From the NCBI RefSeq assembly GCF_049319665.1, contig NZ_JBMOUD010000002.1, positions 62,001 through 126,000 of the forward strand: 64,000 bases of DNA. The letters run 5' to 3'. The DNA comes from JBMOUD01 sp049319665. GTDB lineage: Bacteria; Pseudomonadota; Gammaproteobacteria; Enterobacterales; Enterobacteriaceae. Shown here piece after piece: positions 8,845 to 17,214 of the stretch. Both the position numbers and the translations under genes were made by a program. Every line of letters begins with the position of its first letter. Position 1 is the first letter of the stretch. Under the pieces are notes generated by a model. It made no database searches, was not told the origin of the DNA, and was given only the letters and a program-made list of their open reading frames with translations.

Positions 8845-9567
8845 TTATTTGGCCGGAGGGAGACTGGTCAATTTCATAAAATGGGGCGAGTCATTCTGTT
8901 GCTGAGGGGAGAGAATTTGCGTGCGGATAAACCCCTGAGCAGGAATATATTGCCAACACAGCAGTGTGGAGAACGCCGGAGCATGCGCACAGGCCCAGGT
9001 TAATGCGCCATCGATATCACTCATTACCTGGACGTCTGGAAGAATACTGGATCGCAAACGCCCCGATGCTGGGTGCAGTGTTAATGTGTTGGTGCTGCTT
9101 TCACTTTGACCAAGTAATTTGAGGGCGCTTTGGCGAATGCAGTAAAGTTGTGAGGTCGATTCAAGCGGATCATTTTGCATAGAAATCCACATTTGCTCGA
9201 CCGCTGAAAGCGGTGATTGTTGCGAGTCAGCTTGTGCTCGGTGAGCATGTAATATCTCAAGCTCTAAACCAACATGGCCTTCACTGCTTAACATCACGCC
9301 AATGGTAGTGCCCGCTGAGGCGAAGGTGAAATTGGGGAGATCAGAAGAGGCAAAACTGCTTTTGCCGTTCGGTAAGGTGATGATCTCCGGTAATGTTGGA
9401 ATACCGTAGAGATAAAACATCATCTCAGCCAATAAAATCTGGCTGTTCAATAGCGTTTTGCGCAGTTTAGGTGCGGTATTGTTTGCTGCTAAGACGACAT
9501 CTTTAGATAAGCGATGAGTATCAGGTTCTGCTTCCGTTACGTTCCACCGAACAAAATGACACGCCAT
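8845..9567 (-). CDS. yieE: YieE-like 4'-phosphopantetheinyl transferase family protein
   Basis: 240 residues resembling the Sfp/AcpS-type phosphopantetheinyl transferases in the middle: FASAGTTIGVML followed by GHVGLELEI (Glu102-Leu-Glu104, where active enzymes usually have Asp-x-Glu for Mg2+). Later comes RQSALK (145-150), in the place of the KExxxK motif, with Gln in place of Glu. E. coli yieE sits next to yieF in the same way, which supports the name. The changed metal and catalytic residues suggest weak or altered activity. No biosynthetic cluster using carrier proteins is in the window. Confidence 0.65.
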   Translation of the reverse strand: MACHFVRWNVTEAEPDTHRLSKDVVLAANNTAPKLRKTLLNSQILLAEMMFYLYGIPTLPEIITLPNGKSSFASSDLPNFTFASAGTTIGVMLSSEGHVGLELEILHAHRAQADSQQSPLSAVEQMWISMQNDPLESTSQLYCIRQSALKLLGQSESSTNTLTLHPASGRLRSSILPDVQVMSDIDGALTWACAHAPAFSTLLCWQYIPAQGFIRTQILSPQQQNDSPHFMKLTSLPPAK

Positions 9568-9879
9568 TGTTCACTCCATGATTAATGGTTTGTACGAGTA
9601 TTCTAGTCTTCTTAATAATAACATTAAGATAGCCCATCTAAAACCATATCGCCTCTTCTTTAGCGCTGATAAAGTGTCACTCTACGCTTACGTAATATTC
9701 GAAAATATTAAATATACCCATAAGATTAATCTGGTTATATTATTGTGATTTAATATAGGATTATTATTAGCTTACAAATGTATGAACAAATATTGGACAT
9801 CTCTATAAAGAAAGAACAACCAGATGCCGTTAGTAGTTAAGCAGTGAATCCGCTGCTTTGCCTGCGAGTATCGTGAAAA
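9568..9879. other. Divergent AT-rich intergenic region
   Basis: 312 bp separating the yieE-like gene (minus) from the chemoreceptor (plus). It should hold both promoters. No gene, repeat or strong hairpin was seen. Confidence 0.5.
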
Positions 9880-11796
9880 ATGCTAAAAACAACGCAATCA
9901 CGTTTTATCACGTTGATCAGCTTATTTTTTCTTGCGCTGATTATTGTTACGTTCATCGTGATCCAAATTTTTGTCTCACCAAAACTAAAACAATCTGAAA
10001 GCACCTCCGTTTCATCTCAAGTCAGTAATAGTGCAGCAGAAGTTGATGACCGCCTGAATAAAGTCGAATCACAAATGCGCAGTATTACGCAAAGTGTTGC
10101 GCTAATGGATAGCGACACAATCAACCATCTGTTGCCTGCATTAGTTGACCAATATGGGGATAGTAATGTGTTTGGGGGCGGGATATGGCCGCTGCCAAAT
10201 CAACGCGATCCTGCCAAGATAAAGTTCAGTACTTTTTTTGCGCGTAATAGTAATAACCAACTGACTGAAAATACGTTTTGGAATAGTGCGGATTCCGCTA
10301 ATTATTTCGAACAATCCTGGTTCCTTGCTGCTTCAAAAGGGGATAAAGGGCAATGTATATGGGCGCCTGCTTATACAGATAGCGCCAGTGTTGAACCACG
10401 TACTAACTGCGCAATGCCAATTTATAAAGGCGAGAAACTTTGGGGCGTAGCCACTATTGACGTGACCGTTGGTTTCTTCAATAAATTAGTCGCTGATATG
10501 GAAAAGCAACTGAAGGCGACAATTTACATTGTTCAGCAGGACGGCACTATCGTTGGTGCTAGCCATCAAAGTGATGAAAAATTGCCGAAATTGAGCTCAT
10601 TGGGTGCTAACTCCGCCTTGGCTGCACAAATTCGGACAATGCTTGATCAAGTGAAGGACAGGTCTGATTTCTCGAAGGACAATAGTAATCAGGTTGCCGA
10701 TTACGACAATGATGGCACCAGCCATACGATGTTTATCCATAAGATTAACGGTCCTTGGTTTATCGCCACCGATATGCCAACCAGCCAGCTTCTGCATCGT
10801 ACGAACAGTATTTTAGCCAGTCTGGCATCGGTACAAATCCCGATGGTATTGCTGTTGTTCATTTTGCTGATTGTGGCAATCAAAGTGTTCATGCGCCAGT
10901 TAACGGGGTTGAATGCCAATATTCGTCGTTTATCAGAAGGTGGTGCCGATTTAACCCAGCGTTTGCCTGCCAGTAAAAGCCCAGAATTTAACGCGGTTAA
11001 TGAGAGCTTTAACGGTTTTCTGGCCTTCTTACAGTCGATTCTCAAACAAGTAGGTGATAGCAGCCTGGCGATTGCGTCGGCTTCCAGGCAAATCGCCAGC
11101 GGTAATCTGGATTTATCGGCCAGAACCGAAGAGCAGGCCAGCTCGATTGAGGAAACTGCCGCGTCTATGGAGCAGCTAACCAGCACGGTAAAACAAAATG
11201 CTGGCAATGCTGAAAGCGCCAACCAGCTCACGCTGGATGCGTCCGGCGTGGCGGCAAAGGGCAGTAATGTCGTTAAGCAGGTCATCGATACTATGGGATC
11301 GATTACCCAATCGTCGAAGAAGATTGTCGATATTATCAGTGTGATCGATGGTATTGCTTTCCAGACCAATATTTTGGCGCTCAATGCGGCGGTTGAAGCA
11401 GCGAGAGCTGGCGAACAAGGACGTGGATTTGCGGTAGTCGCGGCCGAAGTGCGTAATTTGGCTCAACGCTCGGCAACTTCTGCTCGCGAGATTAAAAAGC
11501 TGATTGAAGACTCTGTTGCTGATATCTCTTCTGGTAGCCAATTGGTGGCAACAGCGGGGAGTACCATGGAAGAGCTGATGCGCGGCGTAAATAATGTCGC
11601 CACGTTGATGAATGAAATTATGTCATCGAGTCAGGAACAGAGTTTGGGTATTGAGCAAGTGAACGTCGCTATAACCCAACTGGACAATACCACCCAGCAA
11701 AATGCCGCTTTGGTAGAGCAAGTTTCCGCCGCCGCACAGGCGATGCAGGAACAAACTCAGCAGCTTGAATCTGTCGTCGCCGGTTTCAAAATTTAG
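9880..11796 (+). CDS. Methyl-accepting chemotaxis protein with periplasmic Cache-type sensor
   Basis: A 638-residue transmembrane chemoreceptor. TM1 is at about 9-32. A periplasmic region of about 280 residues has Cache-like features (WFLAASKGDKGQCIWAP..., a small-ligand sensor fold). TM2 is at about 317-338, followed by a HAMP linker (RRLSEGGADLTQRL). The cytoplasmic signalling domain contains the hairpin tip NILALNAAVEAARAGEQG (about 498), which contacts CheA/CheW. The C-terminus (VVAGFKI) lacks the NWETF-type tether used by CheR/CheB on major receptors, so it probably relies on other receptors for adaptation. The ligand is unknown. It stands alone, without che genes. Confidence 0.92.
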   Translation: MLKTTQSRFITLISLFFLALIIVTFIVIQIFVSPKLKQSESTSVSSQVSNSAAEVDDRLNKVESQMRSITQSVALMDSDTINHLLPALVDQYGDSNVFGGGIWPLPNQRDPAKIKFSTFFARNSNNQLTENTFWNSADSANYFEQSWFLAASKGDKGQCIWAPAYTDSASVEPRTNCAMPIYKGEKLWGVATIDVTVGFFNKLVADMEKQLKATIYIVQQDGTIVGASHQSDEKLPKLSSLGANSALAAQIRTMLDQVKDRSDFSKDNSNQVADYDNDGTSHTMFIHKINGPWFIATDMPTSQLLHRTNSILASLASVQIPMVLLLFILLIVAIKVFMRQLTGLNANIRRLSEGGADLTQRLPASKSPEFNAVNESFNGFLAFLQSILKQVGDSSLAIASASRQIASGNLDLSARTEEQASSIEETAASMEQLTSTVKQNAGNAESANQLTLDASGVAAKGSNVVKQVIDTMGSITQSSKKIVDIISVIDGIAFQTNILALNAAVEAARAGEQGRGFAVVAAEVRNLAQRSATSAREIKKLIEDSVADISSGSQLVATAGSTMEELMRGVNNVATLMNEIMSSSQEQSLGIEQVNVAITQLDNTTQQNAALVEQVSAAAQAMQEQTQQLESVVAGFKI

Positions 11797-11832
11797 CATC
11801 GAACCGCGTAGCTAATTTGAGCGAAAACCCCC

Positions 11833-11856
11833 AAACCCGGCGTTCTTGCCGGGTTT
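11833..11856 (+). terminator. Terminator after the chemoreceptor gene
   Basis: AAACCCGGC (11833-11841), a 6-nt loop, and GCCGGGTTT (11848-11856). A compact GC stem with its T residues at the 3' side, 37 bp past the stop. Confidence 0.8.
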
Positions 11857-11982
11857 ATCGTAATATCCCGAGAGCAAATAAGTAACAAGAAATAACCCTT
11901 GAGCAATAGGGCACAACATATCAACAAACCATTATTCTTTGTGTGGTAATTGTTCTCCTCTTACCGCCATTGGAGATATGGA

Positions 11983-12720
11983 ATGTCTGATAATACCCCT
12001 CCCTTTTCATCACCTCGTCGCACCTCATCACGGCGTAATTTCCTAAAGAAAACATTGATGATGGTGCCGTTGGCTGCTGCGGGCAGTAGTACTTTGGTAC
12101 TAAAACCACAAAATGCCAACGCTGCTGAAGGTGTCTCACCTCACTATGTGCCACTGTTTTTTAATAATGAGGAGTGGCTATTTCTATTGCAGGCTTGTGA
12201 GCGGTTGATCCCCACCGATAGCAACGGTCCGGGAGCGGTTGATCAGGGGGCGCTGGAATATATCGATAAGCAGATGGAGTTGCCTTATGGCCACGCAGGA
12301 TTGTGGTATATGCATCCCCCTTTCGTCGATGCCAAACCAGAAATGGGCTATCAGTCAAAGCTCACGCCACGTGACACCTATCGCCTGGGTATCAAAGCGG
12401 TGAATCAACACTGCCAGCAGCGATTTCAGAAAAACTTTGCCGACCTTAGCGCCGAACAGCAAAACGCATTATTGATTGAACTGGAAAGCGATCGCCTGAC
12501 TTTTCCTGATATCAGCGGTAAGGCTTTCTTCGACCAACTGTTGGCCAATACCAAGGAAGGCTACCTGTCTGATCCGATTCACGGTGGCAACCAGAGCCTG
12601 GCCTCGTGGAAATTGATTGGTTTTCCCGGCGCGCGCGCTGATTACACCGATTGGGTGGATAAGCCGAATCAGGTTTATCCATTAGGGCCGGTGAGTATTT
12701 TCAGCAAAAGGAACTTGTAA
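11983..12720 (+). CDS. Gluconate 2-dehydrogenase-type small (gamma) subunit, Tat-exported
   Basis: Small subunit of a membrane-bound FAD-dependent sugar-acid dehydrogenase, expected to chaperone and export the flavoprotein. The N-terminus carries a twin-arginine signal (SSRRNFLKKTL) followed by a hydrophobic stretch ending NANAAEG. The body (ERLIPTDSNGPGAVDQGALEYID) matches the gluconate 2-dehydrogenase subunit 3 family. The ATG at 11983 is chosen because GGAG lies 8 bp before it; an upstream in-frame TTG has no such site. The next gene overlaps by one base (TAATG). Confidence 0.9.
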   Translation: MSDNTPPFSSPRRTSSRRNFLKKTLMMVPLAAAGSSTLVLKPQNANAAEGVSPHYVPLFFNNEEWLFLLQACERLIPTDSNGPGAVDQGALEYIDKQMELPYGHAGLWYMHPPFVDAKPEMGYQSKLTPRDTYRLGIKAVNQHCQQRFQKNFADLSAEQQNALLIELESDRLTFPDISGKAFFDQLLANTKEGYLSDPIHGGNQSLASWKLIGFPGARADYTDWVDKPNQVYPLGPVSIFSKRNL

Positions 12721-14498
12721 TGAACATCATAAAAAAGAAACCGGTTGATGTTGTCGTTATTGGTTTGGGTTGGTCCGGTTCAATTATGGCGATGGAATTG
12801 GCCGAAGCCGGATTAGAGGTTGTCGCGCTTGAGCGCGGCGAGCAACGCGATACTTACCCCGATTTTGCTTTCCCGCGTATGGCCGATGAGCTGACATATG
12901 GCATTCGCTTGAAGCTATTTCAGCAAGCGGCTAAAGAGACGGTCACGGTGCGCCATACCTCGGCCGAATTTGCGGTGCCTTATCGCCAGTTCGGCGCTTT
13001 TTTGCCGGGCAACAATGTTGGCGGCGCGGGTTCGCACTGGAACGGTATGCATTGGCGCGCGCTGCCAACCGATTTGAAAATGCGCTCCACGGTGATTGAA
13101 CGTTACGGCGAGAAATTTATTCCAGCAGATATGACGGTGCAAGATCATGGCGTAACTTACGAAGAACTGGAGCCATTCTTCGATAAGTTTGAGAAGGTTT
13201 GCGGTACTTCAGGCCAGGCGGGGAATGTGCAGGGCAATATTATTGCTGGCGGTAATCCTTTCGATGGTCCGCGACAGAATCAATTCCCAACGCCACCACA
13301 AAAGCAGCTTTATTCCGGCAATTTATTTGGCGCAGCGGCTAAATCCCTGGGATTTCATCCTTTTCCTGGGCCGGCGGATAATTTATCTGAATCTTACGTC
13401 AATCCTTATGGCGTACAGATGGGAGCCTGTAACTATTGCGGTTACTGCGAACGTTTCGGGTGCTTCAACTATTCGAAATCTTCACCACAAACCACCATTC
13501 TGCCCGCGCTCTATCAGAAGAAAAACTTCACGCTTCGTACCCGTTCACAGGTCGTCAAAATCAATACTGACTCCAGCGGCAAAAAAGCGACGGGAGTGAC
13601 CTATATCGATGCGTATGGTCAAGAGATCGAGCAACCGGCTGATTTGGTGATCCTCAGCGCCTTCCAATTGCACAACGTGCGTCTGCTGCTGCTTTCTGGC
13701 ATTGGTAAACCTTACGACGTGAAAACCGGTGAGGGCGTAGTCGGCAAGAACTTTGCCTACCAGATGAATAGCGGCATGTCGTTATTCTTCGATAAAGACC
13801 GCCATTTTAATCCGTTCATCGGTACCGGCGCGATTGCCACCATCATCGATGATTTTAACGGTGAGAACTTCGACCATTCCCAGCTTGGTTTTATTGGCGG
13901 TGCGTATATTTCGGCGGGCAATAGCGGTGGTCGGCCTATCCAGCAAATGCGTTTGCCAACCGGCACGCCGAATTGGGGCGGCCCTTGGAAGCAGGGGATT
14001 AAAGATAGCTATCTGCATTCGATGGGGATCGGTTCTGAAGGGTCGGTTATGCCTTATAAGCAGTGTTATTTGGACCTGGACCCCACCTATAAAGATGTGA
14101 ATGGCTATCCGCTACTGCGTATGACTTTTGACTGGCAGGATAACGAATACAAAATGACGGATTATGTTACCGGCAAGATGAAAGACATTGCCAGGGTGAT
14201 GAACCCTAAGATGCTGTCTGTCAGCCAATTGAAGCCCGGCGATCATTTCGACGTTAGACCTTACCAATCTACGCATATTACCGGCGGGGCGATCATGGGG
14301 GATTCACCGAAAAACAGCGTGGTGAATAAATACCTGCAAAGCTGGGATGTGCCCAACTTGTTTGTCCTCGGCGCATCATGTTTCCCGCAAAATCTGGCTT
14401 ATAACCCCACCGGTATGGTTGGGGCGACGGCCTATTTTGCCGCCCATGCGATCAGAACTCAGTATTTGGCTAACCCCGGCCCACTTATTCAAGCTTAA
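12720..14498 (+). CDS. GMC-type FAD flavoprotein (large subunit) of gluconate-type dehydrogenase
   Basis: Catalytic subunit, 592 residues. The Rossmann FAD motif VIGLGWSGS is at about 13-21, followed by the Glu of VVALERG. The GMC C-terminal domain has THITGGAIMGD and the block NPTGMVGATAYFAAHA. A Cys cluster, CNYCGYCERFGC, lies at about 237-248; such a cluster in this subclass may bind an iron-sulfur centre. It has no signal of its own, so it is co-exported with the Tat small subunit. Electrons pass to the cytochrome subunit encoded next. The substrate could be gluconate, 2-ketogluconate or a polyol; sequence alone does not decide. Confidence 0.9.
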   Translation: MNIIKKKPVDVVVIGLGWSGSIMAMELAEAGLEVVALERGEQRDTYPDFAFPRMADELTYGIRLKLFQQAAKETVTVRHTSAEFAVPYRQFGAFLPGNNVGGAGSHWNGMHWRALPTDLKMRSTVIERYGEKFIPADMTVQDHGVTYEELEPFFDKFEKVCGTSGQAGNVQGNIIAGGNPFDGPRQNQFPTPPQKQLYSGNLFGAAAKSLGFHPFPGPADNLSESYVNPYGVQMGACNYCGYCERFGCFNYSKSSPQTTILPALYQKKNFTLRTRSQVVKINTDSSGKKATGVTYIDAYGQEIEQPADLVILSAFQLHNVRLLLLSGIGKPYDVKTGEGVVGKNFAYQMNSGMSLFFDKDRHFNPFIGTGAIATIIDDFNGENFDHSQLGFIGGAYISAGNSGGRPIQQMRLPTGTPNWGGPWKQGIKDSYLHSMGIGSEGSVMPYKQCYLDLDPTYKDVNGYPLLRMTFDWQDNEYKMTDYVTGKMKDIARVMNPKMLSVSQLKPGDHFDVRPYQSTHITGGAIMGDSPKNSVVNKYLQSWDVPNLFVLGASCFPQNLAYNPTGMVGATAYFAAHAIRTQYLANPGPLIQA

Positions 14499-14512
14499 TC
14501 AGGATGAATATC

Positions 14513-15805
14513 ATGCAGCAGTCAACGAATGACGCATTGCGGCGTCGCTGTGGGTGGGCGTTAAGTCTGGTCGCACTGGTTTTTAGTTCATGGACAATGG
14601 CGGCTGATGAGGCCGCCAGCATCAAACATGGGGAGTATCTGGCCCATGCGGGGGATTGTGCCGCTTGCCATACCGCACCTAATGGTGAGTTGTACGCCGG
14701 TGGATTGAAAATGACGACACCGGTTGGCGCGATTTACTCGAGCAATATTACCCCGGATCAAAAAAACGGGATTGGTCGCTATACGCTGGCTGACTTCACC
14801 CAGGCGCTGCGAAAAGGCATAGCCAAAGATGGGCGGCATCTCTATCCGGCGATGCCGTATCCGGCTTTTAGTAAAATCAGTGATAGCGATATCGGCGATC
14901 TTTACCAGTACTTTATGCACGGCGTGCCGGCCGTTGGCCGTGAAAATCAGCAGAGCGATATCGCGTTCCCACTGAATATGCGCTGGCCGCTGGCGGTATG
15001 GAACCGGCTATTTTTAGATAAAGGCCGATATCAGTCCGATCCGCAAAAGAGCGCAGAGTGGAATCGCGGTGCTTATTTGGTTCAGGGATTGGGGCATTGT
15101 GGCGCCTGCCATACGCCGCGCGGTATTGCTTTTGAAGAGAAAGCTTTGGATCAACATGACGCGGCCTATTTGTCTGGTGGGACGCTGGAAGGCTGGCATG
15201 CGGCCAATTTGCGCGGTGATTTGCGTAGCGGATTAGGGACCTGGTCTGTCGATGATATTAGTCAGTTCTTACAAACAGGACATACCGCTAATACCGCGGC
15301 TTTTGGATCGATGGTGGCGGTGATACAAGACAGTATTCAACATTTGAATGATGGCGACCGCCACGCCATCGCGGTATATCTCAAATCACTGCCGGAAAGC
15401 GGTCGGGAGCCGAAACCACAATATAATGCGCAAACCTATCAGGCGTTGTCGCGAGGTGACGTATTGCAGCGTGGCGCGCAGACTTATCTTGATAACTGTG
15501 CAGGCTGCCATTTAACAACCGGCAAGGGCGAGAAAAATGCCTTCCCGCAACTGGCGCAAAACCCAGTCATCACCAGCGATGATCCTTCGTCACTATTGCA
15601 GGTGATTTTACGCGGCTCGCGCGCGCCGCTTACCCAGCAGAGCCCAACCGGATTAACCATGCCAGGTTTCGCCGAGCGTCTGAATGACCCGCAGATTGCC
15701 GATTTAGCCAATTTCATCCGTAACGGCTGGGGCAACCAGGCACCACAAGTCTCGATATCACAGGTAAGGGAGATGCGTAAATTGACTGAGCCGGTGAAGA
15801 GGTGA
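14513..15805 (+). CDS. Tri-heme cytochrome c subunit of the dehydrogenase
   Basis: Membrane-anchored electron-transfer subunit that passes electrons from the flavoprotein to ubiquinone or the terminal oxidase. It has a signal peptide (to SSWTMAADE) and three c-type heme sites, CAACH, CGACH and CAGCH, spaced about 150 residues apart, as in the alcohol/gluconate dehydrogenase cytochromes. ATG 14513 is preferred over ATG 14504 because AGGA (14501-14504) then sits 8 bp upstream. Last gene of the three-gene operon. Confidence 0.92.
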   Translation: MQQSTNDALRRRCGWALSLVALVFSSWTMAADEAASIKHGEYLAHAGDCAACHTAPNGELYAGGLKMTTPVGAIYSSNITPDQKNGIGRYTLADFTQALRKGIAKDGRHLYPAMPYPAFSKISDSDIGDLYQYFMHGVPAVGRENQQSDIAFPLNMRWPLAVWNRLFLDKGRYQSDPQKSAEWNRGAYLVQGLGHCGACHTPRGIAFEEKALDQHDAAYLSGGTLEGWHAANLRGDLRSGLGTWSVDDISQFLQTGHTANTAAFGSMVAVIQDSIQHLNDGDRHAIAVYLKSLPESGREPKPQYNAQTYQALSRGDVLQRGAQTYLDNCAGCHLTTGKGEKNAFPQLAQNPVITSDDPSSLLQVILRGSRAPLTQQSPTGLTMPGFAERLNDPQIADLANFIRNGWGNQAPQVSISQVREMRKLTEPVKR

Positions 15806-15841
15806 ATGGGGGTTTTTAGGTGGTTTTTGGCATCATAAAAA

Positions 15842-15870
15842 AATCCCCGGCCTATCACAGGCCGGGGATT
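15842..15870 (-). terminator. Bidirectional terminator, best for fabV
   Basis: A 12-bp perfect stem, AATCCCCGGCCT with AGGCCGGGGATT, and a 5-nt loop. On the minus strand it is followed by seven T residues, so it ends the fabV transcript. It may also serve the convergent cytochrome gene. Confidence 0.9.
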
Positions 15871-15903
15871 AACTGATTCATAAAGCGCTTTATACAGAGC
15901 CGA

Positions 15904-17100
15904 TTAACCTTGGATCAGATTAGGGATCTGTACGTCTGCTTTAACGTCGGCGTCGTAATCTACGCCGTCGATGCTAAAGCCGAACAAGTTCAGGAATTCA
16001 GTTTTGTAGCCAACGAAGTCAGTCAGCTCATCGATATTGTCATTGGTGACTTGATCCCAAAGCTCAGCAACACGGTCTTGTACTTCTGGTTGCAGTTCTT
16101 TGTAGTCGGCACGCAGGCGGCCTTCGGTATCGGTGTGTGGCGTGGTGCCGTACAGGCTATCTTTGTACAGACCGTAAACCTGCTCGATACAACCTTCGTG
16201 GGTGCCTTTCTCTTTCATCACTTTAAACAGCAATGACAGGTACAGAGGCATCATTGGGATAGCAGAGCTTGCTTGGGTAACAACGGCTTTCAATACAGAA
16301 ACGCGCGCGTCGCCGCCGTGGGCTGCCAGGTTTTTGCGAATATCCAGCACCTTTTTGTCCAGGTCTTTCTTCGCTTCACCGATGGTGCCATTCCAATAGA
16401 TGTCGTGGGTGATTTTTTCGCCCAGGTAAGTAAACGCAGTGGTGGTCGCACCTTCCGCCAGCACGCCAGCTTCTTGCAGCGCATCGATCCACATCTGCCA
16501 GTCTTCGCCGCCCATTACTGCCACAGTACCCGCGATTTCTTCTTCGTTGGCTTGTTGCAGCGTCAGCTCTTTGACCACTTCTTTATCGGTATCCAGACCA
16601 CGGAAGGTAACGTCTTTACCGATTGGCTTCAGCGTTGAGCTCATCAGCTCGCCGGTTTTTGGGTGCAATCTTTTTGGCGCAGCCAGGCTGTAGATAACCT
16701 GATCGACCTGGCCCAAATCACGTTTGATGATCTCGATTGTCTGTTGTTTGATAGCATCAGAGAAGGCGTCGCCGTTGATGCTTTTAGCATACAGGCCTTT
16801 CGCTTCGGCAAACTTATGGAAAGCCGCAGTGTTGTACCAACCCGCGGTGGCAGGTTTAGTTTCTTCGCCAGCGCGTTCGAACATAATACCCAGAGTAGAT
16901 GCGCCGCAGCCGAAAGCGGAAGTGATACGCGCAGCCAAACCGTAACCAGTAGATGCACCGATAACCAGCACTTTTTTAGGGCCGTTAGCGATAGTCCCTT
17001 CAGCGGTGACGTAATCAATTTGGTTCTTAACGTTTGCTTCACAGCCCGCAGGATGTGCGGTAACGCAGATAAAGCCGCGTACACGTGGTTTTATGATCAT
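15904..17100 (-). CDS. fabV: Trans-2-enoyl-CoA/ACP reductase FabV
   Basis: NADH-dependent enoyl reductase closing the fatty-acid elongation cycle. FabV enzymes are poorly inhibited by triclosan compared with FabI (family knowledge). The 398-residue sequence has the nucleotide loop VLVIGASTGYG (about 44-54) and the catalytic Tyr235-x8-Lys244 signature typical of FabV, with spacing longer than in FabI. Start ATG follows a GAGG-type site. It lies between the dehydrogenase operon and mnmE with its own terminator. Confidence 0.96.
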   Translation of the reverse strand: MIIKPRVRGFICVTAHPAGCEANVKNQIDYVTAEGTIANGPKKVLVIGASTGYGLAARITSAFGCGASTLGIMFERAGEETKPATAGWYNTAAFHKFAEAKGLYAKSINGDAFSDAIKQQTIEIIKRDLGQVDQVIYSLAAPKRLHPKTGELMSSTLKPIGKDVTFRGLDTDKEVVKELTLQQANEEEIAGTVAVMGGEDWQMWIDALQEAGVLAEGATTTAFTYLGEKITHDIYWNGTIGEAKKDLDKKVLDIRKNLAAHGGDARVSVLKAVVTQASSAIPMMPLYLSLLFKVMKEKGTHEGCIEQVYGLYKDSLYGTTPHTDTEGRLRADYKELQPEVQDRVAELWDQVTNDNIDELTDFVGYKTEFLNLFGFSIDGVDYDADVKADVQIPNLIQG

Positions 17101-17214
17101 GAAAACCTCATTTAATTATCTTGGATATATACCCAACAATTTAACGTTGCGGGTATAGAACGTAATAGCGTTAACGCCGAGATTGTACTCGATCTTCAGG
17201 CAAGTTAACGCCTG

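Noticed and set aside
10701..11541. Antisense reading frames opposite the chemoreceptor signalling domain
   Set aside because: Arise from the codon bias of the real gene; composition (Ser/Leu/Cys rich) is not protein-like.
15910..17115. Several long plus-strand reading frames opposite fabV
   Set aside because: They lie antisense to a full-length, well-conserved enzyme gene, show no recognisable protein features and have no ribosome-binding sites.
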